From positions 56,278-120,277 of the forward strand of contig JAIQGI010000017.1 of assembly GCA_020072565.1 (NCBI GenBank): a DNA stretch of 64,000 nucleotides, in the 5' to 3' direction. Source of the DNA: Terriglobia bacterium (GTDB lineage Bacteria > Acidobacteriota > UBA6911). The notes beneath the pieces are model-generated. The model ran no database searches. It saw only the letters and a list, made by a program, of their open reading frames with translations, and had not been told where the DNA came from. Positions 55,895-64,000 of the stretch are shown here, piece by piece. Numbering within the stretch: the first letter of the stretch is position 1; each line of letters starts with the position of its first letter. Both the position numbers and the translations under genes were made by a program.

Positions 55895-56599
55895 CTACTT
55901 CTTCATGCGCTTGAAGAGGTCGTCCATGCTCGAGGAACCGGATTTGGTCTGTCCCGGGGCTGCGGGGGTCGCTTCCGGGGCTGTGGTGCCCAGAGAAGCC
56001 AGCATCTCCTGGATGCGGGAACGCCGAGGATCATTCGGGTTGGTCGTCAGAAGCTTTTCCCACGCCTTCCGCGCCTCCCCCACATCATTCTTTCCGTGCA
56101 GATAGACAACTCCCAGATTGAAAAGCGTCATTGAATGGGTCGGGTCCACCTGGAGGGACTTCTGAAACTCGGCGATCGCCGCATCGGCCTGCCCCAGGCT
56201 CCAGTAGCAGGATCCCCGATCGGTCCTCACGTTGACGTTGCTCGGATCTATTTCCAGTGCCTTGCCATAATATTCGATCGCCTGGCTGAATTTGTTATTG
56301 TCGTAGTAAAGGTTTCCCAACTGCACGAGGGCGTTCAGGTCCTTGGGATTGGTGCCGAGCATGGACTTGAGGCTCGCTTCATTCGCCAGGAAGGTGGCAG
56401 GATCCATCAGTTGAGTCTGTGGCGGGGCGGAGGTGGCAGAATTGGAAGCTGCAATCGGCGCTGCAGAGGATCCGACCTTGGTTCCGTAATAGTATCCGAT
56501 TCCCAAACCCACGGCGAGGCAGATGATGCCCACGACGATCGTGGTGCCGGCGGCATCCTTTGCCTTCGACGGCGCTTCTATTCTGTTCGGCATCCCCAT
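55895..56599 (-). CDS. Membrane-anchored TPR protein
   Basis: A 234-residue protein. One membrane span (TIVVGIICLAVGLGIGYYYG, about 19-38) puts most of it in the periplasm. Three or four TPR units follow (about 85-195): LNALVQLGNLYYDNNKFSQA, VRTDRGSCYWSLGQADAAIA and MTLFNLGVVYLHGKNDVGEA. A Pro/Ala linker ends in a charged tail SSSMDDLFKRMKK. TPR proteins act as scaffolds; partners are unknown. ATG 56599 with GGGGGAT upstream is preferred; ATG 56593 is also possible. Confidence 0.8.
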   Translation of the reverse strand: MGMPNRIEAPSKAKDAAGTTIVVGIICLAVGLGIGYYYGTKVGSSAAPIAASNSATSAPPQTQLMDPATFLANEASLKSMLGTNPKDLNALVQLGNLYYDNNKFSQAIEYYGKALEIDPSNVNVRTDRGSCYWSLGQADAAIAEFQKSLQVDPTHSMTLFNLGVVYLHGKNDVGEARKAWEKLLTTNPNDPRRSRIQEMLASLGTTAPEATPAAPGQTKSGSSSMDDLFKRMKK

Positions 56600-56743
56600 A
56601 ACTTGTACATCCCCCAATCTGTTCCGGATCGGAAAAACGATGAAGCATATCGGGGCCCCTGTCAATACCGACCTCCACTCAAGGACAGAAGACCTTATCG
56701 ATGTGAGGAACCTGACAAGTGTCGGCAGTCGGAGGCCGGAAGT

Positions 56744-57055
56744 CTAATCCAGATCGATGTCGCGGGTGGGCTTTTCCACTGGCTGGTCTTTGCTTTTCTT
56801 CAGCGCCTCTTCAAATTTCCTCTCCAGCAGTTGAGGCTTGGTCTTTTCGTCTTCGGCGCTTTGGCGAAAGATCGCTTCGCGGCGCGCCGCCTGCTCGCGC
56901 AGGAGCAAGTCGACGCGATCGAGGTCCGGAGCGGCCTGATGCCGGGGGGGCGGCGCCTCGTGCGCGATCACTTTCTGCAGGTTCGCGTCAATGGTCAGGT
57001 GCGCGCCGCAGCAGGGGCACGTCACGGAGACGCTGCTGCTTTTTGGCTTGGGCAT
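56744..57055 (-). CDS. Small zinc-ribbon protein with C-terminal charged helix
   Basis: A 103-residue protein with an N-terminal CPCCGAHLTIDANLQKV zinc-knuckle (only one CxxC pair is seen, so metal binding would need a dimer or partner). The remainder is a highly charged helix (LDRVDLLLREQAARREAIFR, LLERKFEEALKKSKDQ), likely a coiled coil. ATG 57055 has GGAGG four bases upstream. It lies 145 bp upstream of the TPR gene on the same strand, so they may form an operon. Function unknown. Confidence 0.65.
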   Translation of the reverse strand: MPKPKSSSVSVTCPCCGAHLTIDANLQKVIAHEAPPPRHQAAPDLDRVDLLLREQAARREAIFRQSAEDEKTKPQLLERKFEEALKKSKDQPVEKPTRDIDLD

Positions 57056-57336
57056 GGGGCCTCCGCTCAATTCTCCCGAAAATGAAGATGTAACACATTC
57101 CGATGCTACGCGCCGGCCTGACTCTTGTCAATGCTGCAGCCGTGGAGGATATCCTGCAAACACAAATGCGGCCACGGCTTTCAAGGATTGCGCGGAGGTT
57201 TCCGGTAAGGCATGGTTCGCATTATTGACATGAAAGTCCTCTGCGGCCCGGAGGGGGTTGTTTCACTGTGACAGGCGCGGAACTGAAGTGCCCTGAATGT
57301 GGTGGCGGCGCCTGGCCTTGATGTCTATCTCTTCGG

Positions 57337-58302
57337 TTATGCGCGTGGCTCCAGGAAGCTCATGGTCGGGATCGGTTTCAGTACCGCCACAGGGGTTGCG
57401 GACACGACGACGCGATTGCGCCCCTGCACCTTGGCCTCATAAAGGGCGGCGTCTGCGGTCTGGATCAGCGAATCGAGATCCTCGATGCAAGCGTTGTACT
57501 TGACTACGACGCCGATGCTTATGGTAAAGGATATGGTCACCCGCGGCAGTTCGATAGGCTGGCTGGTAACGCAGGCCTGCAGCCTTTCGGCCTGGTTTTT
57601 GGCATTCTCGGTGTCACACCCCGGCAGGATGAACAAGAATTCCTCGCCGCCGTATCGGCCCACGCTGTCGTAGGTGCGGACAGAAGCTCTCATTCTGCGC
57701 GTCGCCTCGCACAGGACCGCATCGCCGATTGTGTGCCCGTGGGTATCGTTGATGTCCTTGAAGTGATCGAAGTCGGCCAGCATCAGGCACAGGGGTATAC
57801 TCTGGCGGTTTGCCCTTTCCAACTCGTTGCGCAGGGCGTCGAGGGCCGCCGAGCGGTTCAGCAGGCCGGTCAGCCCGTCATGAGTCGCCTGGTAACGCAG
57901 GGTTTCACGGGCGGAGAGGAGTTCGGCCTGTAGATCCAATATGCGGCGGCCGGCGCGCACCCGCATTTTGAGTTCCTGGGGATCGAAGGGCTTGGGGATG
58001 TAATCGTCGGCACCGGCTTCCAGACCTGCGATCACATCCTCCTTTTTATGCTTGGAAGTGAGCAGGAGCAGGTAGATATAGGGTCGGTCTTCGCGCTTGC
58101 GGATCTCCCTGCATACTTCCACGCCGTCCATGCCGGGCATGATCCAATCGAGAATGGCGAGCTTCGGGGCGTCGTTACTCTGAAGCAGGCGCCAGGCCTC
58201 AAGTCCATTCCGTGCTACAACGACTTCATATCCCCACTTCACAAGAGTCGCCTCGAGAATGTGGCGCAAGACATCATCATCATCTGCGATCAGGACTCTC
58301 AT
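57337..58302 (-). CDS. Receiver-GGDEF diguanylate cyclase (PleD/WspR-like)
   Basis: A 321-residue regulator: receiver 1-125 (VLIADDDDVLRH, Asp in LAILDWIMPGMDG, Thr in LLTSKH, Lys in IPKPFDP), linker helix, GGDEF domain 145-305. The active site reads YGGEEF; five residues before it is RTYD, a proper RxxD product-inhibition site. THDGLTGLLNR and ADFDHFKDINDTHGHTIGD are the other catalytic stretches. It should make c-di-GMP when phosphorylated. The hybrid kinase gene ends 114 bp upstream on the same strand, so kinase and cyclase probably form one signalling module. Confidence 0.92.
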   Translation of the reverse strand: MRVLIADDDDVLRHILEATLVKWGYEVVVARNGLEAWRLLQSNDAPKLAILDWIMPGMDGVEVCREIRKREDRPYIYLLLLTSKHKKEDVIAGLEAGADDYIPKPFDPQELKMRVRAGRRILDLQAELLSARETLRYQATHDGLTGLLNRSAALDALRNELERANRQSIPLCLMLADFDHFKDINDTHGHTIGDAVLCEATRRMRASVRTYDSVGRYGGEEFLFILPGCDTENAKNQAERLQACVTSQPIELPRVTISFTISIGVVVKYNACIEDLDSLIQTADAALYEAKVQGRNRVVVSATPVAVLKPIPTMSFLEPRA

Positions 58303-58416
58303 CGTTTCCCTTTCCCCTGCAATTCACCGGCATTAGACGCATCGACAGCTGCGGCGGCTTCACCAGTCATTCGGCCCAGGCCGTGGCGGTGGTCTCATGC
58401 CGCCCGTCACTGCGCG

Positions 58417-61200
58417 CTAAACAAGTTGCGTAAGCGCGGGAATCAAGCGCTCGATTTCGCATTCCAGTGCTTCGCAGGCATCAACGGCCTGCCGCAGGTC
58501 TCGTGCACGCGCCATTTTCTCAAGCCGGAGGGCGGCTTCGACAGAGGCCGCGCCGCCGAAGTTGCTGACGCATCCCTTGATCGTGTGTGCTGCGCGTTCG
58601 AGTGCCTCGGCATCGCTACGGCGCACCGCATCGCGCAACTGCGCAAGCAGCTTCGGATAGCTCCGCCGGAAGAGCTCATAGGCCTGCTGCAACAGTTCCG
58701 TATCGCCATCGAAGCGCGCCATGAGATCCTGAGTGTCGAGCAATGGTGGAGGGGCTTCGGGGCTGGAGAGGTCCGGCGCAAGCCGGGCGCCGGCAGGCAG
58801 CAGCTGGGCGATGGCCGACATAAAGTCGTTCACACATATCGGTTTGGACACATAGCCATCCATCCCGGCGGCGAGGCACCGCGCCCGATCCCCTTCGATC
58901 GCGTGCGCGGTCAGCGCCAGAATCGGTACATGGGAACCGGTGCTCTTCTCGATCTCGCGGATCGCAGCCGTTGCCTCGAGACCATTCATCTCGGGCATCT
59001 GTACGTCCATCACGATCAGATCAAACTGCTGTGTCGCAAATGCGCTCACCGCTTCCTTGCCGCTTGTGGCGGGAAAAACAGTATGTCCCCGCTTTTGAAG
59101 GAGGCTGGTCACCAACAGTTGGTTGGTGAGGTTGTCCTCAGCCAGGAGGATCCGAAGCGGCCCCGTGCTCGTCGCGTCATGCTCGGGCCGCGGCAACAGA
59201 GGCGCACCGGCTTCTTCGGCCTGCGTAAACCACAGCTCGCGATGCCTTTCCCTGGCCAGCGACAGGGCGCGCACGATCGCGTCGTGCAGATCCACTTGCT
59301 TCACCGGCTTCATCAGATAGGTGCGGATCTCCAATGCCTGGCAGCGGGCCGAGCACTGCCGGACGTCGGCGGAGGTGAGCAGAATGACAGGAGTATCTGC
59401 GATACCCGGCGTGGAGCGGATTTTTTCCACCACAGCAAAGCCGTCCATTCCCGGCATCATGGCATCGAGGAGTACCAGCTCAAAAGGGACTCCGGTCCCG
59501 GAAGCCTGCTGCAGGTCACGAAGGGCCGAGGGGCCGTCCCCGGCGATGTGGGGCTTCATGTGCCAGTTGATCAGCATGCCTTGGAGGATGCGACGGTTCG
59601 CGTAGTTGTCATCGACAATCAGCACGCGCGCATCGCACAGCGCTGCCGACTTGGCCTGGTTCTGCAGTGTGAGCGGCAGCGATTCGGGAAGCGCAAACGG
59701 CAGCTGCACGTGAAACGCACTCCCTATCCCCTGTTTGCTCTCGAGCCAGATTCTGCCCCCCATGATCTCGACCAGCTGAGCGGAGATCGCAAGTCCCAGT
59801 CCGGTGCCGCCGTATCTGCGCGTCATGGAACTGTCGGCTTGTGAGAAGGCTTCAAAGATCACGCGCTGTTTGTCTTCAGCGATGCCGATGCCGGTGTCTG
59901 TGACCGTGAAGCGCAGCCATGCCCTCTCGTGGGACTCCACTTCGCTTTGGACATGAACGATGATGTCGCCGCGCTCCGTGAACTTGATGGCGTTGTCCAC
60001 CAGGTTGAGCAGGATCTGGCGCAGCCTGTCCGGGTCGCCGATCAGGGCGTCGGGGACATCGGGCAGGATATTGGCAGTCAGTTCCAGGCCCTTCCGCTGC
60101 GCGCGCACGGACAGCGAGTTGAACATGTTGTCGAGAGTCGCGCGCAGCCTGAACTCGGTGGGATCGAGCTGCAGTTTGCCCGCTTCAATCTTCGAGAAAT
60201 CAAGGATGTCATTGATGAGCAGCAACAGCGAGTTGGCCGAGCTTCTGACGATCTCGAGATACTCGCGCTGCTCTTCGGTGAGTTCGGTGCCGAGCGCAAG
60301 TTCCGTCATGCCGATGATCCCGTTCATCGGCGTGCGGATTTCATGGCTCACGTTGGCCAGGAACTGGCTCTTGGCGCGGTTCGCCGCTTCCGCGGCTTCC
60401 TTTGCCTCGCGCAGTTCTTCTGCAATGCGCTTGCGCTCGGTGATATCTTCCACGAATCCTTCGTAGTAGAGGAGTTGTCCGAGCTCGTCGTTTACTACAC
60501 GGGCCTTTTCCGATGTCCAGATAATGCTGCCGTCTTTGCGATACACCTGGGCTTCAAAGGCCGACACGGATCCATGTTCGCGCATCAGGTCGACAAACTG
60601 CGCGCGCCGCGCCGGATCGACGTAGATCCGGCGGGCAGTTACGGCGGCCTTGAAATCCTCCGGAGAATCGTAGCCATAGATCCCCACCATGGCCGGATTG
60701 CAGTTCAGCAGTTGCCCATCCGGCGTGCTCTGGAACATTCCCTCCACCGCGTTCTCGAAGATGTCGCGGTACTTCGACTCGGCCTCCCGCAGCGCCTTTT
60801 CGATGCGCTTGCGTTCGGAGATATTGCGGGCGAAAGCGCAGATGTATCCTTGTCCATCGAATTCCAGATAGTTGCTGGTGATCTCTACCGGAAAATCCCG
60901 GCCCTCGCGGGTGCGATGGATGGATTCGAAGGTGTGGGAGCGGATCTTTTTGAGCAATTCCCAGTGACTGGGCCAGCCATCCGCCTGGTAGAGCGGGTCG
61001 ATGTCATGGATCGTCCGAGCCAGAAGTTCTTCTGCCGTATAATTCAGCCACTGGCAGGCCGCCTTGTTCACATATATCAGACGTCCGTCCTGCCCGATCC
61101 AGAAGGCGGAGTCGGAGGTGTGGTCAATGGCAAACTGTGTCAGGCTCGGCGATCGGAGCCTTTTCGGCGCCTGATTGCGCTTGACCCGGAGATGTTTCAT
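58417..61200 (-). CDS. Hybrid sensor histidine kinase PAS-PAS-HisKA-HATPase-REC-REC-HPt
   Basis: A 927-residue soluble phosphorelay kinase. Order: PAS 1 (about 22-135), PAS 2 (145-270), HisKA (His in LANVSHEIRTPMNGIIG, near 299), HATPase (LVDNAIKFTERGD, DTGIGIA, GGTGLGLAIS), REC 1 (VLIVDDNYANRRIL, Asp in LLDAMMPGMDG), REC 2 (LLAEDNLTNQLLV, Asp in VMDVQMPEMNG) and a C-terminal HPt with His in AHTIKGCVSNFG near 870. There are no membrane spans, so signals are cytosolic or redox. The HPt can pass phosphate to another receiver; the REC-GGDEF protein encoded just downstream is the likely target, and the orphan receivers at 616 and 55455 are possible ones. Confidence 0.93.
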   Translation of the reverse strand: MKHLRVKRNQAPKRLRSPSLTQFAIDHTSDSAFWIGQDGRLIYVNKAACQWLNYTAEELLARTIHDIDPLYQADGWPSHWELLKKIRSHTFESIHRTREGRDFPVEITSNYLEFDGQGYICAFARNISERKRIEKALREAESKYRDIFENAVEGMFQSTPDGQLLNCNPAMVGIYGYDSPEDFKAAVTARRIYVDPARRAQFVDLMREHGSVSAFEAQVYRKDGSIIWTSEKARVVNDELGQLLYYEGFVEDITERKRIAEELREAKEAAEAANRAKSQFLANVSHEIRTPMNGIIGMTELALGTELTEEQREYLEIVRSSANSLLLLINDILDFSKIEAGKLQLDPTEFRLRATLDNMFNSLSVRAQRKGLELTANILPDVPDALIGDPDRLRQILLNLVDNAIKFTERGDIIVHVQSEVESHERAWLRFTVTDTGIGIAEDKQRVIFEAFSQADSSMTRRYGGTGLGLAISAQLVEIMGGRIWLESKQGIGSAFHVQLPFALPESLPLTLQNQAKSAALCDARVLIVDDNYANRRILQGMLINWHMKPHIAGDGPSALRDLQQASGTGVPFELVLLDAMMPGMDGFAVVEKIRSTPGIADTPVILLTSADVRQCSARCQALEIRTYLMKPVKQVDLHDAIVRALSLARERHRELWFTQAEEAGAPLLPRPEHDATSTGPLRILLAEDNLTNQLLVTSLLQKRGHTVFPATSGKEAVSAFATQQFDLIVMDVQMPEMNGLEATAAIREIEKSTGSHVPILALTAHAIEGDRARCLAAGMDGYVSKPICVNDFMSAIAQLLPAGARLAPDLSSPEAPPPLLDTQDLMARFDGDTELLQQAYELFRRSYPKLLAQLRDAVRRSDAEALERAAHTIKGCVSNFGGAASVEAALRLEKMARARDLRQAVDACEALECEIERLIPALTQLV

Positions 61201-61457
61201 CTCCAGTCTTTTCGACTACTTACCAGAGATTCATTAGCCTTCCGAAGCGACGAAGAGAGCGACCGCCTAGCAGCCAAAATCCCAAGGCGCCGGCGGACAG
61301 GGCCTTAGTCGTTGCGACGGTCGCGACAGGCACGGCAGATGGATTACCGCAGACTGTGGCCTCAAGCTTCCAACGCGGCCACTTTACCCTTGAAATATGC
61401 AGTCGAAGACCGCAAAATGCACTCCCGCGGGAGTTTCTCTCTCCTCACTGCAGGTGT

Positions 61458-61534
61458 GGCGACGTAGCTCAGTCGGTTAGAGCGTGGGATTCATAACCCC
61501 AAGGTCGGTGGTTCGATTCCACCCGTCGCTACCA
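61458..61534 (+). tRNA. tRNA with CAT anticodon (tRNA-Met or tRNA-Ile2)
   Basis: A 77-nt cloverleaf. Acceptor arms GGCGACG (61458-61464) and CGTCGCT pair with one G-U; the D-arm is GCTC...GAGC; the anticodon loop TTCATAA has CAT at 61492-61494; the T-arm contains GGTTCGATTCC; CCA is encoded at the 3' end (61532-61534). CAT is used by elongator and initiator Met and by Ile2; the first base pair G-U argues against an initiator with a C1-A72 mismatch, so elongator Met or Ile2 remain. Confidence 0.93.
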
Positions 61535-61585
61535 ATCTCATCCCTCGATTGGTATCAACGCAACCAATAATCAAATCAATAAGAT

Positions 61586-61610
61586 GCGGCCAAATTTCGG
61601 CCGCTTTTTT
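61586..61610 (+). terminator. Rho-independent terminator after the tRNA
   Basis: GCGGCC (61586-61591), loop AAATTTC, GGCCGC (61599-61604) and TTTTTT (61605-61610) form a textbook intrinsic terminator about 50 bp after the tRNA 3' end. The rest of 61535-61961 has no gene that I can support. Confidence 0.85.
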
Positions 61611-61961
61611 GTTGTCCCGAATGGATGTCACATCGGGCCAAAAATCGCTGTTTTTGGCCCGGTATGACACAAGTATGACTGAAGGGCCCGGAGCAGGAAG
61701 TTTCGGGTAGTTTGAGCATGAACGGAATCGCAGCAGGTTGTCGTCTGTAGGTCCCAACCCACAGATGCTCGCGCAGACTTACACGACCGAGCGAATCCGC
61801 TAAATTTCGCATTCATTTTAACCACATGACTGGTTTCGCACCCGCAGTGTGTAGGCCTGTCGGGTCTTGCCCTTTGGAGCGGACTCGCGCGGCCGCGCTC
61901 TGGAAGGAGGTGTGTCGCCATGATTCAAACCGATTCTTTCATACGGGAGGATTTATCGATG

Positions 61962-63008
61962 GCTCGCATCAGAACGGTTAAGCCGGAGCTATTTCGGCAC
62001 GAAGATCTGTACCTTGCAGAAAAGCGGACTTGCCTTCCCCTACGACTCTCATACATCGGGCTCTTTACGGTCGCCGATCGCGAAGGCCGTTTTAAGTGGC
62101 GCCCGAACGAGATTAAGCTCGATGTCCTCCCTTTTGACGAGGGGGTGGATTTCAGCCGGGTCATGGATGCGTTGGTAGAGCACGGCTTTGTGGTCAGGTA
62201 CGAAGTAGCCGGCCGGGAGTACGGATGCATCCCGACCTTCACCGAACACCAGCGCATCAACGCCCATGAAGCGGACAGTACACTGCCTGCACCTCAATGC
62301 ACGGAAATGCATATGCATGCACGTGCAACGACTCCCAATGCACATGTGGAAGGGAAGGGAAAGGAAGGGAAAGGAAAGGAAGGAGATGTATGCTCGGAGC
62401 GCGAAGCGTCCTCGCCAACCGTCATCTTGATTCCGCTTGTCAGCGGCGACGAACGCCCCATCACCCAGGCAGACGTTGCGGAGTGGTGCAAGCTCTTCCC
62501 TGCCGTAGATGTCCTGCAAGAGCTCCGGAAAATGCGGGCATGGTGCCTGGCCAATCCCAGCCGGCGCAAGACCACTAAAGGGATTCTCCGATTTGTCACT
62601 ACCTGGCTTTCCAGGGAGCAGGACAAGGGCCACGTCCCCATAAATCCAATCCAGCCAGCTCAGGGCGCCAATGCCGCTGCATCATTGTCGCCTGAACATA
62701 AGTTCGATTGGAGCCATTGCGAGATTTGCCAGGGGGATGGGCGACTCCATGTCCGAACCAAAACCACTCCCGATAGTGAACCGGGGCCGGATGATCCGGT
62801 AGTGCCCTTCTACAAACTGTCTGATCCCCGGCGGATCGTAAGCCTCGACGCCGAGTATCCGAGCACGGAATGGCGCATTGTGAATTTCCGCTGCTCATGT
62901 CCTGCCGGGAAAGCTAAGACGATTCCGCAAACGTGGCCGCGATTGAAACCTCCTCTGCAATCGTTGAAGGCCGACGAGTGGCCCGCGGCTGCCGGGGGTG
63001 TGCATTGA
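61962..63008 (+). CDS. Phage-type replication-associated protein (winged-helix N-terminus)
   Basis: A 348-residue protein. The N-terminus (ARIRTVKPELFRHEDLY, LRLSYIGLFTVADREGRFKWR, IKLDVLPFDE) matches a common phage protein family near replication genes, thought to be replisome organisers or DnaC-loader-like partners. A Lys/Glu-rich low-complexity segment (GKGKEGKGKEG, from a GGGAAA-type simple repeat at about 62350-62385) joins it to a second part (about 180-260). A C-terminal CEICQGDGR and CSCPAG might bind zinc. ATG 61962 has GGGAGGA upstream. It is the first clear gene of the phage-like segment, before a nuclease and DnaB. Confidence 0.75.
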   Translation, partial: ARIRTVKPELFRHEDLYLAEKRTCLPLRLSYIGLFTVADREGRFKWRPNEIKLDVLPFDEGVDFSRVMDALVEHGFVVRYEVAGREYGCIPTFTEHQRINAHEADSTLPAPQCTEMHMHARATTPNAHVEGKGKEGKGKEGDVCSEREASSPTVILIPLVSGDERPITQADVAEWCKLFPAVDVLQELRKMRAWCLANPSRRKTTKGILRFVTTWLSREQDKGHVPINPIQPAQGANAAASLSPEHKFDWSHCEICQGDGRLHVRTKTTPDSEPGPDDPVVPFYKLSDPRRIVSLDAEYPSTEWRIVNFRCSCPAGKAKTIPQTWPRLKPPLQSLKADEWPAAAGGVH

Positions 63009-63032
63009 TTCTGATCGAGGAGAGGCAAAAGG

Positions 63033-63335
63033 ATGAGTGACCAACGGAAGAGGGTAAACGCCAAGCGCAAGGGGACCCGGAACGAACACAAAGCCATCCG
63101 GGCGCTCGAGGACGCCGGATATCACTGTACCCGGAGCGCCGGAAGTCTCGGGCTTTTTGACATCATCGCCATAGGGCGTCAGGGCGTTCGACTGGTGCAG
63201 GTGAAGACAAACGAGGATGCGCGGCCGCATGAACGAGAACAGATTCAGGTCTTCGACGGGGTTCCGCCCGGAGCCACCAAGGAAGTCTGGATCTACCACG
63301 ACTATGCCCGCAAGCCGGTAATCAAAGTGCTGTAG
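63033..63335 (+). CDS. Small PD-(D/E)XK nuclease (Hjc / VRR-NUC-like)
   Basis: A 100-residue nuclease fold: KGTRNEHKAIRALEDAGYH (helix with catalytic Glu), RSAGSLGLFDIIAIG (catalytic Asp strand) and RLVQVKTNE (QVK catalytic motif). This resembles Holliday-junction resolvase-like phage proteins. GAGGAG and AAAGG lie upstream of ATG 63033. It lies between the phage replication protein and DnaB, so a role in phage DNA processing is likely. Confidence 0.8.
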   Translation: MSDQRKRVNAKRKGTRNEHKAIRALEDAGYHCTRSAGSLGLFDIIAIGRQGVRLVQVKTNEDARPHEREQIQVFDGVPPGATKEVWIYHDYARKPVIKVL

Positions 63336-63343
63336 GGGGCTCC

Positions 63344-63553
63344 ATGGAAACCGAGCAAAAAGACAAATGCTATCGCCACTGTCATCGGTTCGGCGCGGCT
63401 GTCGTGGTGATCGCTGCAATGATCAGGCGACTGATCGATCGCAAGTACACAGGGAGTTTCACCATCCATTTCTGCGCCGGCGAAGTCAAAAAAGTTGACC
63501 AGCACGCCACCTACTCGATGGACGACGTGAAGAAAATAGCGGAGGCCGTGTGA
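63344..63553 (+). CDS. Small phage-segment protein of unknown function
   Basis: A 69-residue protein with two cysteines and a histidine near the start (KCYRHCHRFG) and a hydrophobic patch (AAVVVIAAMI). It sits 8 bp after the nuclease gene and its stop overlaps the dnaB start by four bases, so it is part of the same transcript. No family recognised. Confidence 0.6.
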   Translation: METEQKDKCYRHCHRFGAAVVVIAAMIRRLIDRKYTGSFTIHFCAGEVKKVDQHATYSMDDVKKIAEAV

Positions 63554-64000
63554 GCGTAACGAAATTCAAGCCGTCCGAAAACAGGTCCATCCCGTGCAGC
63601 CTCGAAGCCGAGAAGGCGGTCCTGGGCGTCGCGCTTCTTGACGACAAGGCGATCTACACGGCCCGCGCGCTACTCACGCCCGAAGAGTTCTACCCCGAGG
63701 CGCATCGTCGCATTTTTGAGGCGATGAGCGTCCTGGCCGTTCAGGGTCGGCCGATCGAGATGATTACGGTCAAGAACGAGCTCGAAAGGATGGACGCCCT
63801 GGATAAGGCCGGCGGAGTTGTCTACATAGCTTCTCTGACAGACGGAATGCCGCGCGCACTGAACGTCGAGCACTATGCGCGGATTGTCAAAGACAAGGCT
63901 GCCCTGCGACGGACCATTCACGTCGCGAACGAGGCGATACAGAAATGCTTCGCCGGGGAGCATACGCCCGAAGAGGTCCTGAACGCGGCGCAACAGGGCC
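63550..64000 (+). CDS. dnaB: Replicative DNA helicase DnaB, N-terminal part (runs off the window)
   Basis: The first 150 codons of a DnaB-type helicase. SLEAEKAVLGVALLDD, EEFYPEAHRRIFEAMSVL, VKNELERMDALDKAGGVVYIASL and VEHYARIVKDKAALR form the DnaB N-terminal domain. Start is GTG 63550, overlapping the preceding stop by four bases (GTGA). The ATPase domain is outside the window. Next to a phage replication protein and a resolvase, it is probably the phage's own helicase instead of the host gene. Confidence 0.92.
   Translation, partial: MSVTKFKPSENRSIPCSLEAEKAVLGVALLDDKAIYTARALLTPEEFYPEAHRRIFEAMSVLAVQGRPIEMITVKNELERMDALDKAGGVVYIASLTDGMPRALNVEHYARIVKDKAALRRTIHVANEAIQKCFAGEHTPEEVLNAAQQG

Noticed and set aside
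59071..59098. Sequence resembling the 31401-31488 element inside the hybrid kinase gene
   Set aside because: It encodes a normal receiver helix and strand (KRGHTVFPATSG), so the likeness is accidental.
61491..61757. Minus-strand frame ending in the tRNA as an integrase remnant
   Set aside because: Its end is simply the complement of the tRNA 3' half, and the rest has no integrase catalytic residues.

Overview
The window is a GC-rich, gene-dense stretch of a Gram-negative bacterial chromosome. Outer-membrane proteins, TolC, lipoproteins and multihaem cytochromes show the double membrane. The mix of gene families (BNR-repeat secreted protein, DmsE/OmcA-type cytochromes, two ferredoxin-dependent 2-oxoacid oxidoreductases, LarA-like protein, many two-component proteins) suggests an anaerobic or facultative soil or sediment bacterium, possibly an Acidobacteriota member. 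The phylum is an inference and no marker gene here proves it.

Layout: 1-3766 holds the leuS 3' end, a receiver-like protein, a radical SAM/SPASM protein and a membrane glycosyltransferase. 3838-13096 is a phosphate locus (porin-pstS-pstC-pstA-pstB-phoU on the minus strand, phoR divergent, phoB convergent with phoR). 13342-14278 has a Nudix protein and a small unknown. 14622-19944 is an mtrC-mtrA-mtrB-like operon for an outer-membrane electron conduit, followed at 20552-23421 by a PAS histidine kinase and a sigma54-type response regulator. 23771-30571 carries a second radical SAM protein, a dolichol-phosphate-type glycosyltransferase, a LarA-like protein, a 12-copy 33-bp tandem repeat with a hairpin cluster, class I aldolase and a polysaccharide deacetylase. 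30750-38513 is a TetR-TolC-HlyD-ABC2 efflux operon. 38605-47761 has a triple-Rid secreted protein, a large BNR protein, a PEP/pyruvate-binding orphan, a VirJ-like lipoprotein and LhgO. 48023-54825 encodes NifJ and a Vor/Kor-type oxidoreductase. 55455-61200 is a signalling block (receiver, TPR, zinc ribbon, REC-GGDEF, hybrid kinase). A tRNA with anticodon CAT at 61458 is followed by phage-type replication genes running off the window end.

The most interesting signal is regulatory. A 14-bp palindrome, TGGGATTT(A/C)ACCCA, lies about 130 bp upstream of a candidate sigma54 promoter of the cytochrome operon and again just upstream of the kinase/regulator pair that follows it. A related CCCA-N5-TGGG site with its own candidate sigma54 promoter precedes the Vor/Kor operon. 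Together they suggest that this NtrB/NtrC-like pair controls extracellular electron transfer and perhaps ferredoxin-linked 2-oxoacid oxidation. The palindromes are seen directly; the regulatory circuit is inferred.
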